64,000 nucleotides of DNA from Haloarcula taiwanensis (lineage in GTDB: Archaea > Halobacteriota > Halobacteria > Halobacteriales > Haloarculaceae), in the NCBI GenBank assembly GCA_002844335.1, contig CP019155.1, positions 434,001 through 498,000 on the forward strand. Reading direction: 5' to 3'. The translations under genes were made by a program, and so were the position numbers. Positions 1 through 8,538 of the stretch are shown here, in pieces; the stretch's first letter is position 1, and each line of letters begins with the position of its first letter. The notes beneath the pieces were generated by a model. It saw only the letters and a program-made list of their open reading frames with translations. It was not told where the DNA came from and did no database searches.

Positions 1-307
1 CGCGGTTCAGGAGCATCGCAACGCCGAACACGGCCAGAGCGAGTCCGATCACCGGTTCGAGTATCGGGAGTGCGTTCTTTAGTGGCTGCCCGAGAGCGAG
101 GACGAGCAGCGCAACGAGGGTGAGCGCGACAAAGGCTCCGCCAGCAGCGGCAGTTGCGGGTGGCAGCATACCGACATTCCCGTCACTTTCGCGCATGTAA
201 TATCCGACGTACCCCGGGAGAAGCGGGAACGCACACGGGGCGAAGAACGTCCCGACGCCGGCGCTCGCGGCGAACACGAGTGTCCCGAGTACAGCAACGC
301 CAGCCAT
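1..307 (-). CDS. CcdA/DsbD-type membrane thiol-electron carrier (partial)
   Basis: The N-terminal 102 residues are present and the gene continues beyond the left edge. The opening helix carries the family motif FFAPCAFPLLPGYVGYY (Cys-Ala-Phe-Pro), where CcdA proteins have the first redox cysteine, and two further hydrophobic helices follow. CcdA passes electrons from cytoplasmic thioredoxin to extracytoplasmic thiol proteins. The ATG begins one base after the stop of the TlpA-like gene, so it is the third gene of a minus-strand SCO1-TlpA-CcdA operon. The second cysteine of the pair would lie outside the window. Too short here to name the exact subfamily. Confidence 0.82.
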   Translation of the reverse strand, partial: MAGVAVLGTLVFAASAGVGTFFAPCAFPLLPGYVGYYMRESDGNVGMLPPATAAAGGAFVALTLVALLVLALGQPLKNALPILEPVIGLALAVFGVAMLLNR

Positions 308-308
308 C

Positions 309-836
309 TTACACCAGCGCGTCAAGTTCGTCTCGAAGCGTTTTTTCATCGGCAAGCCCGCTGTGACCGAACTGGACGATACCGTTCTCGTCGACAATCG
401 CGATGTACGGAAGTCCGTCCGCCCCGAACGCCGCCAGCAGTTCGCTTCCGGGGTCCAGTCCGACAGTCCAGGCACCGCCGTTGCGATTCCACCATTCGCT
501 GATGTCTGCCCTCGTCAGAGTCTCACTCGGCCGTTCGTTCGTCACTGAGACGAATGACACGTCGGCGTACTCAGGTCGGATCGCGTCGAGAATCTTGAGC
601 TGGTCGTCACAGGGCGCACACCACGTGGCGAACAGGTCGACCACTGTGACGGTTCCCGGCGTCGGCACGCGTGTCTCGCCTGCTGACGAGCCGCGTGCAC
701 CGAGGGTTTCCACACGGACCGGAAGCTGGTCTGTGTCCCGGGACTGGATACCCGACAGGCCATTCTGTGCAACCCAGAGACTCCCGCCAGAGAGGCCGAG
801 CCCGGTTATCGCCGCGACGACCTGCCGACGGTTCAC
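309..836 (-). CDS. TlpA/ResA-like membrane-anchored thioredoxin
   Basis: 175 residues. The N-terminus has RR followed by a hydrophobic stretch (about residues 8-25), suggesting an uncleaved anchor or Tat signal. The thioredoxin domain has the redox pair WCAPC (Cys73, Cys76) and the cis-proline region in GLPYIAIVD. Such proteins reduce disulfides outside the membrane, often for cytochrome c or cytochrome oxidase maturation, and receive electrons from CcdA, encoded next. The start is GTG at 836, overlapping the SCO1 stop by 4 bp (GTGA), which supports translational coupling. Confidence 0.85.
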   Translation of the reverse strand: MNRRQVVAAITGLGLSGGSLWVAQNGLSGIQSRDTDQLPVRVETLGARGSSAGETRVPTPGTVTVVDLFATWCAPCDDQLKILDAIRPEYADVSFVSVTNERPSETLTRADISEWWNRNGGAWTVGLDPGSELLAAFGADGLPYIAIVDENGIVQFGHSGLADEKTLRDELDALV

Positions 837-1510
837 GCGTTTCTCACCGTCTTCAGGTCGGCAATAATACTCTCTACGTCCGGTGACTTCGAGCGATACG
901 CACGCTCGACGAACCCATCAGCGTTGACCAGTAGGGTCAGGGCTGTGTGCGTGAACATGTACATATCCATGTCCTTGGGTGTAGTCCGCTGGAACATGAC
1001 TCCGAACTGGTCCTGTATGATAGCCTTGGCTCGCTGCTTCGACGCTGGTCGAAGGAACTGCCAGTTCTCGCTATCAACGTTGACGTTCATCTTGTCAGCA
1101 TACGCCGCGAGTCGTTTTGCGGTATCACGGACGGGGTCGAATGTCATCGGGAGGAACGTGACCGAATCCGCATAGCCGTTGTTCTGTGCGTGGCTCTGGA
1201 TGTTTCGCTGCGTCGAGATGAGAACTGGACACACAGTCTGGCAGTGGCTGTAAAAAAACGTGAGGAGAGTCGGCGTTTCAATGTCTCGCAACGGGACCTT
1301 GCGTGCCTCGGTCGGTGTGGCGACACGTACGTCCGGGATTTGCTCACCCCAGGCGGGATACGGAACGTCGCTGCTCTCGAACTCCCGGTCGGGCTCTTCG
1401 AGGACGACATCTGGGTTCGAATCGCCGAAGCGACTACCGCCAAGACACCCGGCGACTCCGACAATTGTTCCAACCGCACCCGTCGACTTGAGAACCGTCC
1501 GTCGGCGCAT
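833..1510 (-). CDS. SCO1/SenC copper-chaperone lipoprotein
   Basis: 225 residues. The N-terminus MRRRTVLKST followed by a hydrophobic run and lipobox VAGC (Cys22) indicates a lipoprotein, possibly Tat-exported. The SCO copper site is complete: Cys90 and Cys94 in FFYSHCQTVCP, and His near residue 188 in MFTHT. SCO proteins deliver copper to, or reduce thiols of, the CuA centre of cytochrome oxidase. A TATA-like AAATATTC lies about 25 bases upstream of the ATG at 1510, supporting a leaderless start there and not at the more upstream in-frame ATG at 1612. First gene of the operon with TlpA and CcdA. Confidence 0.88.
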   Translation of the reverse strand: MRRRTVLKSTGAVGTIVGVAGCLGGSRFGDSNPDVVLEEPDREFESSDVPYPAWGEQIPDVRVATPTEARKVPLRDIETPTLLTFFYSHCQTVCPVLISTQRNIQSHAQNNGYADSVTFLPMTFDPVRDTAKRLAAYADKMNVNVDSENWQFLRPASKQRAKAIIQDQFGVMFQRTTPKDMDMYMFTHTALTLLVNADGFVERAYRSKSPDVESIIADLKTVRNA

Positions 1511-1951
1511 ACACGGTGCTTGTGCCCTCGAATATTTGGAGAATCTGGTGTGACTCTCGTAAACAGCCGTTCGCCGGCGTTCGTGTGAACTCTGGCTGTG
1601 AGTGTGTAGCAATGCTACAGAGTTCCCAGTCTGCGGCTGTTTTCAGCTCCGGCTGAGTTCATATAATCCTGCGTGCTTAATAGGTCAGGACACTACCAAT
1701 CTGCTGCGTGATGGGGTGGGTGAGATTATCAACAATCATGGGATATCCACATCTAATATAACCAAAACTAACTGGACGGCTGATTGAATTTTTATTTGTC
1801 CTATGTACACTTATATCACTGTTCTCTACTGATATGTGGTTGTCTATCGGAACTACGTATTTGGATACTGTTGACTCTCGTCTGAAACTGTACGTTCTAA
1901 ATATCAATCGTCCGAACACTTATGTGTAATCTATCCGATACTGTAGCCGTA
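1511..1951. promoter_or_regulatory. Divergent intergenic region, A+T rich
   Basis: No convincing gene. It holds the SCO1 promoter (TATA-like element about 1530-1540, minus strand) and, for formamidase, plus-strand TATA-like elements near 1896-1905 and 1917-1924. The middle part (about 1740-1890) is clearly richer in A+T than the flanking genes. No strong repeat or hairpin was seen. Confidence 0.5.
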
Positions 1952-3226
1952 ATGCCAGAAACGAAGTTCGAGGTAGATGTCGACAGTGCGCCAGATGAAC
2001 AGCCGGGCGCGAATCCGTTCAATCGGTGGCACCCGGATATCCCGGCGGTCGTCGAAGCGGACCCCGGCGAGAGCATGCGACTCGAGGCCCTAGACTGGAC
2101 CGGCGGACAGATAACGGACAATGACGACGCCAACGAGGTCCGTGACGTGGACCTCTCGCAGGTCCACTATCTCGCGGGTCCCGTCCACGTAAACGGTGCC
2201 GAGCCGGGCGACCTGCTGAAAGTCGAGTTCCACGACATGGGGCCGCTCAACGACCGCTCGGAGTTCGGTTTCACTGGGACGTTCTCCCAGCAGAACGGCG
2301 GCGGCTTCCTGACCGACCACTTCCCCAAGGCGGCAAAGTCCATCTGGGACATCGACGGCTACACGGTATCATCGCGCCACATCCCCGATGTCGAATACGA
2401 GGGGAAGATTCATCCCGGCCTCGCAGGCTGTGCACCCAGCGAGGAACTGCTTGAAGCGTGGAACGAACGCGAGCAGGAACTCATCGACAAACACGCCGAG
2501 GACCCCGAGTCGATCCCGAACCATCCGACCGGTGAGGAAGAGCCCGGCGTGGCGAACCCGCCAACGCCCAACGGCGCGCTCATGGGCGAGATGAACCCCG
2601 ATGATGCCGAGGAGGCGGCGGAGGTCGCGGCCCGAACCGTTCCGCCCCGGGAACACGGCGGGAACCACGACATCAAGGACCTCTCCATCGGCTCGACGGT
2701 GTACTTCCCAGTCTACGTCGATGGCGCGAAGTTCGGCATCGGCGACTTCCACGCCTCGCAGGGCGACGGCGAGATATCCTTCTGTGGCGCTATCGAGATG
2801 GCCGCCTACGTCGATCTCGAATTCGACCTCGTGAAAGACGGGATGGAGAAGTTCGGCGTCGACCACCCCATCTTCGAGCCGGGCCATCGCGGACCGAACT
2901 TCGAGGACTACGTCACCTTCTGTGGCTACTCAGTCACGGAGGACGGCGAGCAGAAGTACATCGACTCCCACACCGCCTACCGGCGGGCCTGTCTTCAGGC
3001 CATCGACTACCTCAAGCAGTTCGGCTACACCGGCCAGCAGGCCCTGCACATCCTCGGCACCGTCCCCGTCGAGGGCCGCCAGAGCGGCGTCGTGGACGTG
3101 CCAAACGCCTGCTCGACGCTGGCGCTCCCGACGGGCGCGTTCGAGTTCGACGCGTCCCCAGAGGGTATCGAACACAATAGCGCTGACCGCGGTGACATCT
3201 GTGTCACTGACAACCCACTGCAATGA
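1952..3226 (+). CDS. fmdA: Formamidase/acetamidase family amidohydrolase
   Basis: 424 residues from the ATG at 1952 (MPETKFEVDV...). It matches FmdA/AmdA throughout: FNRWHPDIP near the N-terminus, then LAGPVHVNGAEPGDLL, KIHPGLAGCAPS, DFHASQGDGEISFCGAIE and the C-terminal CSTLALPTGAFEFD. The enzyme hydrolyses formamide or short amides to ammonia and a carboxylate, as a cytoplasmic nitrogen-scavenging step. An in-frame ATG at 1922 would add ten residues unlike the family; a TATA-like CTTATG about 30 bases before 1952 favours the shorter form. The next gene starts 31 bases downstream. Specificity between formamide and acetamide cannot be read from sequence alone. Confidence 0.93.
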   Translation: MPETKFEVDVDSAPDEQPGANPFNRWHPDIPAVVEADPGESMRLEALDWTGGQITDNDDANEVRDVDLSQVHYLAGPVHVNGAEPGDLLKVEFHDMGPLNDRSEFGFTGTFSQQNGGGFLTDHFPKAAKSIWDIDGYTVSSRHIPDVEYEGKIHPGLAGCAPSEELLEAWNEREQELIDKHAEDPESIPNHPTGEEEPGVANPPTPNGALMGEMNPDDAEEAAEVAARTVPPREHGGNHDIKDLSIGSTVYFPVYVDGAKFGIGDFHASQGDGEISFCGAIEMAAYVDLEFDLVKDGMEKFGVDHPIFEPGHRGPNFEDYVTFCGYSVTEDGEQKYIDSHTAYRRACLQAIDYLKQFGYTGQQALHILGTVPVEGRQSGVVDVPNACSTLALPTGAFEFDASPEGIEHNSADRGDICVTDNPLQ

Positions 3227-3257
3227 GGGACCCAGACAGCTCCCGCTGTCGACACTG

Positions 3258-4871
3258 ATGTTGGGAGAGACGACTGACGACGGTACTGACGAGCCAGACC
3301 CCGCACTGACCGCCGCAGGTAAACTCGCTGACACAATCCGAACGACACTCGGGCCCAGCGGGCTGGACAAGATGGTCGTCGGCGAAAACGGGACGGTCAT
3401 CGTCACGAACGACGGGTCGAAAATCATCGAGTGGATAGATATCACGCATCCCGTCGGTCGGCTGGTCGAACAGGCCGCGACTGCACAGGACAGTGCTGTC
3501 GGGGACGGGACGACGACAACAGTTGTGCTGGTCGGCGCACTGCTTGAGGAGGCTGCAGCGCTTCGTTCCGACGGACTTCATCCAACGACAATCATCGACG
3601 GCTACGTCAGGGCTGCCGAGACCGCTCTTGACCATCTTGAGCAATACGAACGTAGCGTGTACAGTCGGCACGATGACCGACTGGCACAGATTGCGAAGAC
3701 CGCCGTCACGGGACGATGGGACGACACTTCGACCGAGCGGTTCGGCGAACTGGCCCTCAGTGCGTTGCAGGCGGTCGAGTTCGACACATCGCGGCTCACG
3801 CTCAAGTCCTACCCCGGCGGCGAACTCCGTGAGTCCGTCTGTCTCGACGGGGTGGTGGTCGACCTAGAGACATCATCGACATCTCTCGAAGCCCTCAGTC
3901 ACCCGAGCATCCAAACGCACGACGAGCCGACTATCGGGATGGTCGACGCCGAAATTGGCATCGAGGAACCGAACCACATGGAGTCAGTGGAGCTGCAAGA
4001 CACGACACAGCGGAGCGCCTTTCAGGCTCACGAACAGGACCGGAGGACAGAACTCATAGCGCAGGTGGTGCAGTCAGGTGCGACCGTCCTGTTCTGTCAG
4101 AAATCCATCGACGAAGCGGTCAGGACCGCGCTCGTCCAGCGAGGCGTGCTCCCCGTCGAGCGAACTCGACGAGACGAGTTTGATGTCATTGCCCGAGCGA
4201 CAGGGAGCACGCCAGTGATGGCCGTCGACGAGCTTACTGCGGACACCACTGGCACTGTTGCGTCGGTCACGGAGCGTACGGTCGGGACCTCCCAGACGCT
4301 CACGCTACAGGGCTGTCCCGAAGAACAACGCGCAACACTACTGCTCCGTGGCGGTACGCCACACGTTGCAGACGAGGTCCGCCGCATCGCGGCAGACTGT
4401 ATCGATGTCACCCGCGTCACACTCGACGATGGCGCGTTCGTGCCCGGTGGAGGTGCAGTGCCGACCGCGCTGGCAATGGACCTCGCCGCTCTGTCCAGTG
4501 GTATACCGGACCGAACACAGCTCGTCTTCGAAGGGTTCGGAACCGCACTGGAAGCCATCCCACGGACGCTGGCCACAAACGCGGGCACGGACCCACTGAA
4601 CACACTGACAGGCATAAAGCAACGACACGACGCCGGCGCAGAGGCGATCGGTGTCGGCTCCGATGGCCATCCCCGAGATATGATTGCAGCAGGTGTTCTG
4701 GAACCATCAACGGTATTCACGAGTGCACTGCAGCGGGCAGTCGCTGTCGTGACACAGATCCTCCGGGTCGACGACATTGTGCGGACTACCGAAGACGGGC
4801 GCAGCACCACTAATGAACACGACCACACCCACGCAGCGAGAGGTGGCTATCCGTGGGCAGTGGGGCACTGA
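3258..4871 (+). CDS. Divergent thermosome (group II chaperonin, TCP-1/Cpn60) subunit
   Basis: 537 residues. Group II chaperonin landmarks are visible but diverged: LGPSGLDKMVV, TNDGSKIIEWIDITHP (usual NDGATIL...), the nucleotide loop AVGDGTTTTVVL, and the C-terminal DDGAFVPGGGAVP. The Asp of the usual HDA catalytic motif seems retained as ADCIDV. It lacks the Gly/Met-rich tail of main thermosome subunits and ends in a His-rich stretch, so it is probably an accessory paralogue that joins or modifies the ring. The start is the ATG at 3258, after the formamidase stop; upstream in-frame codons run inside the formamidase gene. Confidence 0.88.
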   Translation: MLGETTDDGTDEPDPALTAAGKLADTIRTTLGPSGLDKMVVGENGTVIVTNDGSKIIEWIDITHPVGRLVEQAATAQDSAVGDGTTTTVVLVGALLEEAAALRSDGLHPTTIIDGYVRAAETALDHLEQYERSVYSRHDDRLAQIAKTAVTGRWDDTSTERFGELALSALQAVEFDTSRLTLKSYPGGELRESVCLDGVVVDLETSSTSLEALSHPSIQTHDEPTIGMVDAEIGIEEPNHMESVELQDTTQRSAFQAHEQDRRTELIAQVVQSGATVLFCQKSIDEAVRTALVQRGVLPVERTRRDEFDVIARATGSTPVMAVDELTADTTGTVASVTERTVGTSQTLTLQGCPEEQRATLLLRGGTPHVADEVRRIAADCIDVTRVTLDDGAFVPGGGAVPTALAMDLAALSSGIPDRTQLVFEGFGTALEAIPRTLATNAGTDPLNTLTGIKQRHDAGAEAIGVGSDGHPRDMIAAGVLEPSTVFTSALQRAVAVVTQILRVDDIVRTTEDGRSTTNEHDHTHAARGGYPWAVGH

Positions 4872-4932
4872 GAGCATGACAGGAGTACAGGCACACAACT
4901 AGCCAGCCGATTGGAGGCTGAAGCAGGGTAAT

Positions 4933-5667
4933 TTATCCGTCTTTCTCCGCTGAGGCGCGTTCACGCTGGACGATGAGCACCGGCCCGAGAAACCGGTTGG
5001 CGACCTGCTTGGCTGGCATCCCGAACACAAACGTCGTCAGGGATGGGTCGGTTTCCCCCATCACGACCGTGTCAAACGAATTGGCCACGTCTACAATTGC
5101 GTCAAGAGGGTCCCGACCGCGGTCGATTCGCGTCTCGATAGTCGACGGCTCCATCCCGAACTCCACCAGACGGTCCGTGATTCCACCGAGGAGCGTCCGA
5201 ACATCGTCGTCCGTCGTGTCTGCAGCCGCAACGTGATACAACGTCACGTCGGCGTCCATCGCTCCGAACACACTCGCGACGACGCGGGCAAGCCGGTCGA
5301 CCCCCACGGCCCCGCGGACCGGGACCAGCACGTCATTGACTGGTCCCGTGGCGTTCGGAACGAGAACGGCCATGCAGTCGTGCTCGGCAATCATGCGGTC
5401 GATGGTTTTCTGGCCGTCGTGAGTGAACACCAGCCGACGTTCGACGGTGGCCCCGGCGCTCTCGAATATCTCCTCGTATTCATCGAGTCGTTCTGTGGCC
5501 CGGTCTTCGAACTGCAGCCGCGCCTGTCCGGGCGCAGTCTGCTCCGGGATGACGTGATACCCCAACAGGACGACATGCGAATGGGCGAGCAGTTCGGGGA
5601 CGCCCTCCGGGACCGATTCTCCCGCAAGAACGCGAATCGGGACGAGTATCGATTGTCGGTCCGTCAT
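4933..5667 (-). CDS. Two-domain universal stress protein (UspA)
   Basis: 244 residues. The first half (ILVPIRVLAGESVPEGVPELLAHS...) and second half (VNDVLVPVRGAVGVDRLARVV..., ending DTVVMGETDPSLTTFVFG...PVLIVQRE) are each UspA-like. The C-terminal G-x-P-x(9)-PVLIV region resembles the nucleotide-binding loop. It follows the permease stop by 2 bp on the same strand. UspA domains fused or linked to amino-acid transporters are common in haloarchaea and probably regulate the transporter; this is inference. Confidence 0.85.
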   Translation of the reverse strand: MTDRQSILVPIRVLAGESVPEGVPELLAHSHVVLLGYHVIPEQTAPGQARLQFEDRATERLDEYEEIFESAGATVERRLVFTHDGQKTIDRMIAEHDCMAVLVPNATGPVNDVLVPVRGAVGVDRLARVVASVFGAMDADVTLYHVAAADTTDDDVRTLLGGITDRLVEFGMEPSTIETRIDRGRDPLDAIVDVANSFDTVVMGETDPSLTTFVFGMPAKQVANRFLGPVLIVQRERASAEKDG

Positions 5668-5669
5668 AC

Positions 5670-7100
5670 TCAGAGATCTCCCTTTAGCGTCACGTCCCCA
5701 GCGTAATAACGGTACCAGAGGTACGAGGTGAGCATGACCACGATGCCGATGCCGATTGACGCGGGCTGCATAAAGGCGATCAGTCCGAAACTCGCGAGCG
5801 CACCTACGGCCGGAACCACCGGATAGGCCGGCACTCGATAGCTGGGCGAGTACCAATCGGGATTGCGACGGCGCAACACGATCAGCGCAACGCACATCAG
5901 CCCGTACATGATCAAATGGAGGAACGAAGCGACTTCCGCGAGGAGTTCGACCCGGCCAGTCCCGACAAGGACCAGTATCGGTCCGCCAGCAGCGAGCAAC
6001 GCGACGTGTGGTGTGCCGTACCTGAGGTTGACCTTGCTCGCCTTTCTGGGGAGCAATGCATCGCGGCTCAGCGCGTAGACTGCCCGCGAAGCACTGAGAA
6101 TCGACGCGTTCGCGCTGGAAAACGTCGCCAGCAGTCCTGCACCCAGTATCGCGACCGCCCCGGGCAACCCGAGGAAGTCACGGGCGACTTCGACCATCGC
6201 TGTCTCCCCGAACTCCCCCAGACGTTCCGCGCCGAACGAGCTGGTCGCAACGAAAATCGTGACAACGTAAAACACAGTGACGATCAGGACTGAGCCCACC
6301 ATCGCCAGTGGGAGATTCCGACCCGGCTGTTTGATTTCGCCCGCGACAGTGGCGACCTGAGCGAACCCCAGATACGACGTGAACACGAGCGCAGCGGTCG
6401 TCAACACCGGGAAGTACCCTCTGGAGAAGAACTGCTCCGGAACGGTGCCGCCACCGAACACGCCCACGGCGTCAAGGACACCGTAGGAGAGAAACACTGT
6501 AAGCACCGCGAGGAGGACCCCCACTACCATGTTCTGGAGCTTTGCCGTATTTTCCGTGCCACCGATACTCAGTGCCGTCAGTACAGCCCCAAACAGCAGC
6601 CCGATACCGATGACCGGGTCAGCCGGGAGCGCAATATTGAGTTCAGCGAACACGGCGCTCGCGTAGTGACCAAGTCCGACCAGATAGAACGCCGAGGCGA
6701 ACATCAGCCCGAGCCACAGTCCGAGACCCACTATCGCGCCATACGCCGTCCCCATACTCCGTGAGATGAAGTAGTACCCGCCACCGCTCCGTGGCATCGC
6801 GGTGGCGAGTTCGGAGGTCGGAAGCGCCACGAGCAGCGCGATCAGCCCACCGATTGCGAATGAGAGCGTCGCTGCCAGTCCAGCGTTGGCGGCCGCTAGC
6901 CCTGGAAAAACGAAGATACCGGCCCCGATCATCGTCCCGATCCCGATTGCCAGCCCGCCGATAAGCCCGATAGTCCGTTCGAGTTCCACATCGTCGTCGT
7001 GGAGGATTGCGTCGTCGGTGACGGCTTCTGGCTCTGCGGCGGGTGCCTCACCGGCGACGTTCTCGCCCCCTGGGCCGACATCAACAGGCTGTTCAGGCAT
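5670..7100 (-). CDS. APC-superfamily amino-acid permease
   Basis: 476 residues with about 12 membrane helices. The first helix carries [19 protein letters not shown], the APC substrate-binding G-x-G-x-x-GAGIF motif. A hydrophilic N-terminal tail of about 45 residues precedes it. The start is ATG at 7100 (MPEQPVDVG); the upstream in-frame ATG at 7148 would add an unlikely cysteine-rich segment. It is the first gene of an operon with the UspA protein. Substrate (cationic or other amino acid) is not determinable here. Confidence 0.88.
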   Translation of the reverse strand: MPEQPVDVGPGGENVAGEAPAAEPEAVTDDAILHDDDVELERTIGLIGGLAIGIGTMIGAGIFVFPGLAAANAGLAATLSFAIGGLIALLVALPTSELATAMPRSGGGYYFISRSMGTAYGAIVGLGLWLGLMFASAFYLVGLGHYASAVFAELNIALPADPVIGIGLLFGAVLTALSIGGTENTAKLQNMVVGVLLAVLTVFLSYGVLDAVGVFGGGTVPEQFFSRGYFPVLTTAALVFTSYLGFAQVATVAGEIKQPGRNLPLAMVGSVLIVTVFYVVTIFVATSSFGAERLGEFGETAMVEVARDFLGLPGAVAILGAGLLATFSSANASILSASRAVYALSRDALLPRKASKVNLRYGTPHVALLAAGGPILVLVGTGRVELLAEVASFLHLIMYGLMCVALIVLRRRNPDWYSPSYRVPAYPVVPAVGALASFGLIAFMQPASIGIGIVVMLTSYLWYRYYAGDVTLKGDL

Positions 7101-7207
7101 GTGACAGAATATTCCCACCGATCTGATAAAACCGCCGGCAGGATGCATGGCCGACTCGCAGGCGATAGCGTCACGAAAAATCCGTTCCCACAGGACTCCG
7201 TACGCAA

Positions 7208-7304
7208 GGAAGCCTGTAGTAATAATTGAAACGATTTACACACTGATCGCACTGCCATCGTGCGATCAGATGTGTGTTGATTTTCAATGGCTACTATAGC
7301 CATG
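7208..7304. repeat. MITE-like long imperfect palindrome
   Basis: The core is a perfect 9-bp stem (TGATCGCAC at 7244-7252 with its complement at 7260-7268) around a 7-base loop. Outward, the arms keep matching with small gaps: ACACAC with GTGTGT, ATTGAAA (7225-7231) with TTTCAAT, and TAGTA (7217-7221) with TACTA (7292-7296). The whole forms an inverted repeat of about 40-bp arms with no room for a protein. This is typical of a miniature inverted-repeat element or a solo IS end pair, sitting between the permease and SDR promoters. Confidence 0.6.
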
Positions 7305-7359
7305 TGTCCGAGAGCGGCTGCTGGCACAGTGAACTCCATCTTTCCGCGAATTTTCCCCT

Positions 7360-7368
7360 CATACTTTT
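7360..7368 (+). promoter_or_regulatory. TATA box of the SDR gene
   Basis: CATACTTTT lies 26-34 bases before the GTG at 7394. It almost touches the ATG at 7370, which therefore cannot be translated from this promoter. Confidence 0.45.
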
Positions 7369-7393
7369 GATGTTTCCCGCCATACATCGACAG

Positions 7394-8134
7394 GTGGTAG
7401 CAATTCAGCCGGAGCTAGACGGGCGTACTGCTCTCGTGACAGGGTCTGCAAAGCGGGTCGGTCGTGAGATGCTCCTTGAGTTAGCGGCCGCCGGTGCCGA
7501 TGTCGCCGTGCACTACCGGACGAGCGAAGAGGCAGCGGCGGAGACAGCAGCCACCGCACGGAATCACGGCGTCGAGGCAACCACGGTAGAAGGCGACGTA
7601 ACGGAGCCCGACGCCGTTGATTCGCTGTTCTCGGACTGTGAGTCGGAACTAGGTGATGTCGATATCTTGGTCAACGCAGTAGGTCCGCTCCCGCAGGGGC
7701 GGTGGGACGAGCTGTCCCTCGATGAGTGGCGAACCGCCGTTGCGGGGTGTCTATTCTCGACGTATCTGTGTTCGCAGCGAGCGCTCCCATCAATGCGCGC
7801 AGCCGGCTGGGGACGGATTATCAACTTCGGCGTGGCAGATGCCCGTGATGACAGGGCAGTCCCGATGAACTTCCCGTACTTCGCAGCAAAGAAGGCAGTC
7901 CTGCAGTTCACGCGAACAGTGGCATATGATACGCAGGACGACGGGATTACGGTCAACGCCGTGTCGCCATTCGCGGTCGAGAACACTGTCGTGGATGTCT
8001 CGGAGTTCCCGCGTGGGCGGGCGGCCACGTTTGAGGATGTCGCGGCACCGATTCTGTTCTTCTGTAGTGATGCGGCTGCGTACATTTCCGGCCAGAACGT
8101 GGCCGTCGACGGTGGTCGACTACAGGAAGCGTGA
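7394..8134 (+). CDS. Short-chain dehydrogenase, pteridine-reductase-like
   Basis: 246 residues from the GTG at 7394; an ATG at 7370 is the alternative. The cofactor loop is TGSAKRVGREM, the TGxxxRxG form typical of pteridine reductases (NADPH-binding Arg), not the usual TGxxxGIG. The active site is YFAAKKA (Tyr-x3-Lys). The usual catalytic Ser is replaced in IINFGVADAR, where PTR1-type enzymes have an Asp. NAVGP and NAVSPF are standard SDR signatures. Probably a cytosolic NADPH reductase acting on a pterin or a keto substrate. No operon partner; the next gene is on the opposite strand. Confidence 0.82.
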   Translation: MVAIQPELDGRTALVTGSAKRVGREMLLELAAAGADVAVHYRTSEEAAAETAATARNHGVEATTVEGDVTEPDAVDSLFSDCESELGDVDILVNAVGPLPQGRWDELSLDEWRTAVAGCLFSTYLCSQRALPSMRAAGWGRIINFGVADARDDRAVPMNFPYFAAKKAVLQFTRTVAYDTQDDGITVNAVSPFAVENTVVDVSEFPRGRAATFEDVAAPILFFCSDAAAYISGQNVAVDGGRLQEA

Positions 8135-8234
8135 CCGGGTAGACACCAATCGGTGTCCCCTCATAGCATATATTGGTGCGGCGAGAGTCCGGCAATCGCT
8201 ACAGTCCCGACCGGTCGTCGCAGGAGTTCCGAAA

Positions 8235-8408
8235 TCAAGCGCTGTCAGCGGCTTCTGGCTCATCGCTATCTTGCCGGGCGAGCACGATGCCGGCGATGAA
8301 ACACACAGCACCCAGCCCGTACAAGCCATAGCTCAGTGGTGCCGAAACGAGGAACCCGGCGACTATCAGTACTCCGAACGCGGCATGCAGAATCGCAGTC
8401 TGATTCAC
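8235..8408 (-). CDS. Small two-helix membrane protein
   Basis: 57 residues from a GTG start (VNQTAILHAAFGVLIV...), ending QDSDEPEAADSA. Two hydrophobic helices (about residues 4-24 and 27-44) are followed by an acidic tail typical of haloarchaeal proteins. An in-frame stop lies shortly upstream, so the GTG at 8408 is the only reasonable start. It sits convergent to the SDR gene and upstream of nothing on its strand. No family recognised. Support comes from the hydrophobic pattern and amino-acid composition. Confidence 0.55.
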   Translation of the reverse strand: MNQTAILHAAFGVLIVAGFLVSAPLSYGLYGLGAVCFIAGIVLARQDSDEPEAADSA

Positions 8409-8538
8409 AGCCAGTGTAGCGGGTTCAGAAGCAAAAATGGCGCGATCCGGGACTCGCTAACCGGGTGTAATGGATGAGCGTTCGGTTCGGGGTATGAGAC
8501 GGTAACGGGCCATACCAGTTATCACCGACACACCCGAT

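Noticed and set aside
1413-1425. tRNA T-arm-like GGTTCGAATC text
   Set aside because: It lies within the SCO1 coding sequence and no cloverleaf partners are present.
2922-3257. N-terminal extension of the chaperonin frame
   Set aside because: It is an alternative-frame reading of the formamidase gene; the family match begins at the ATG at 3258.
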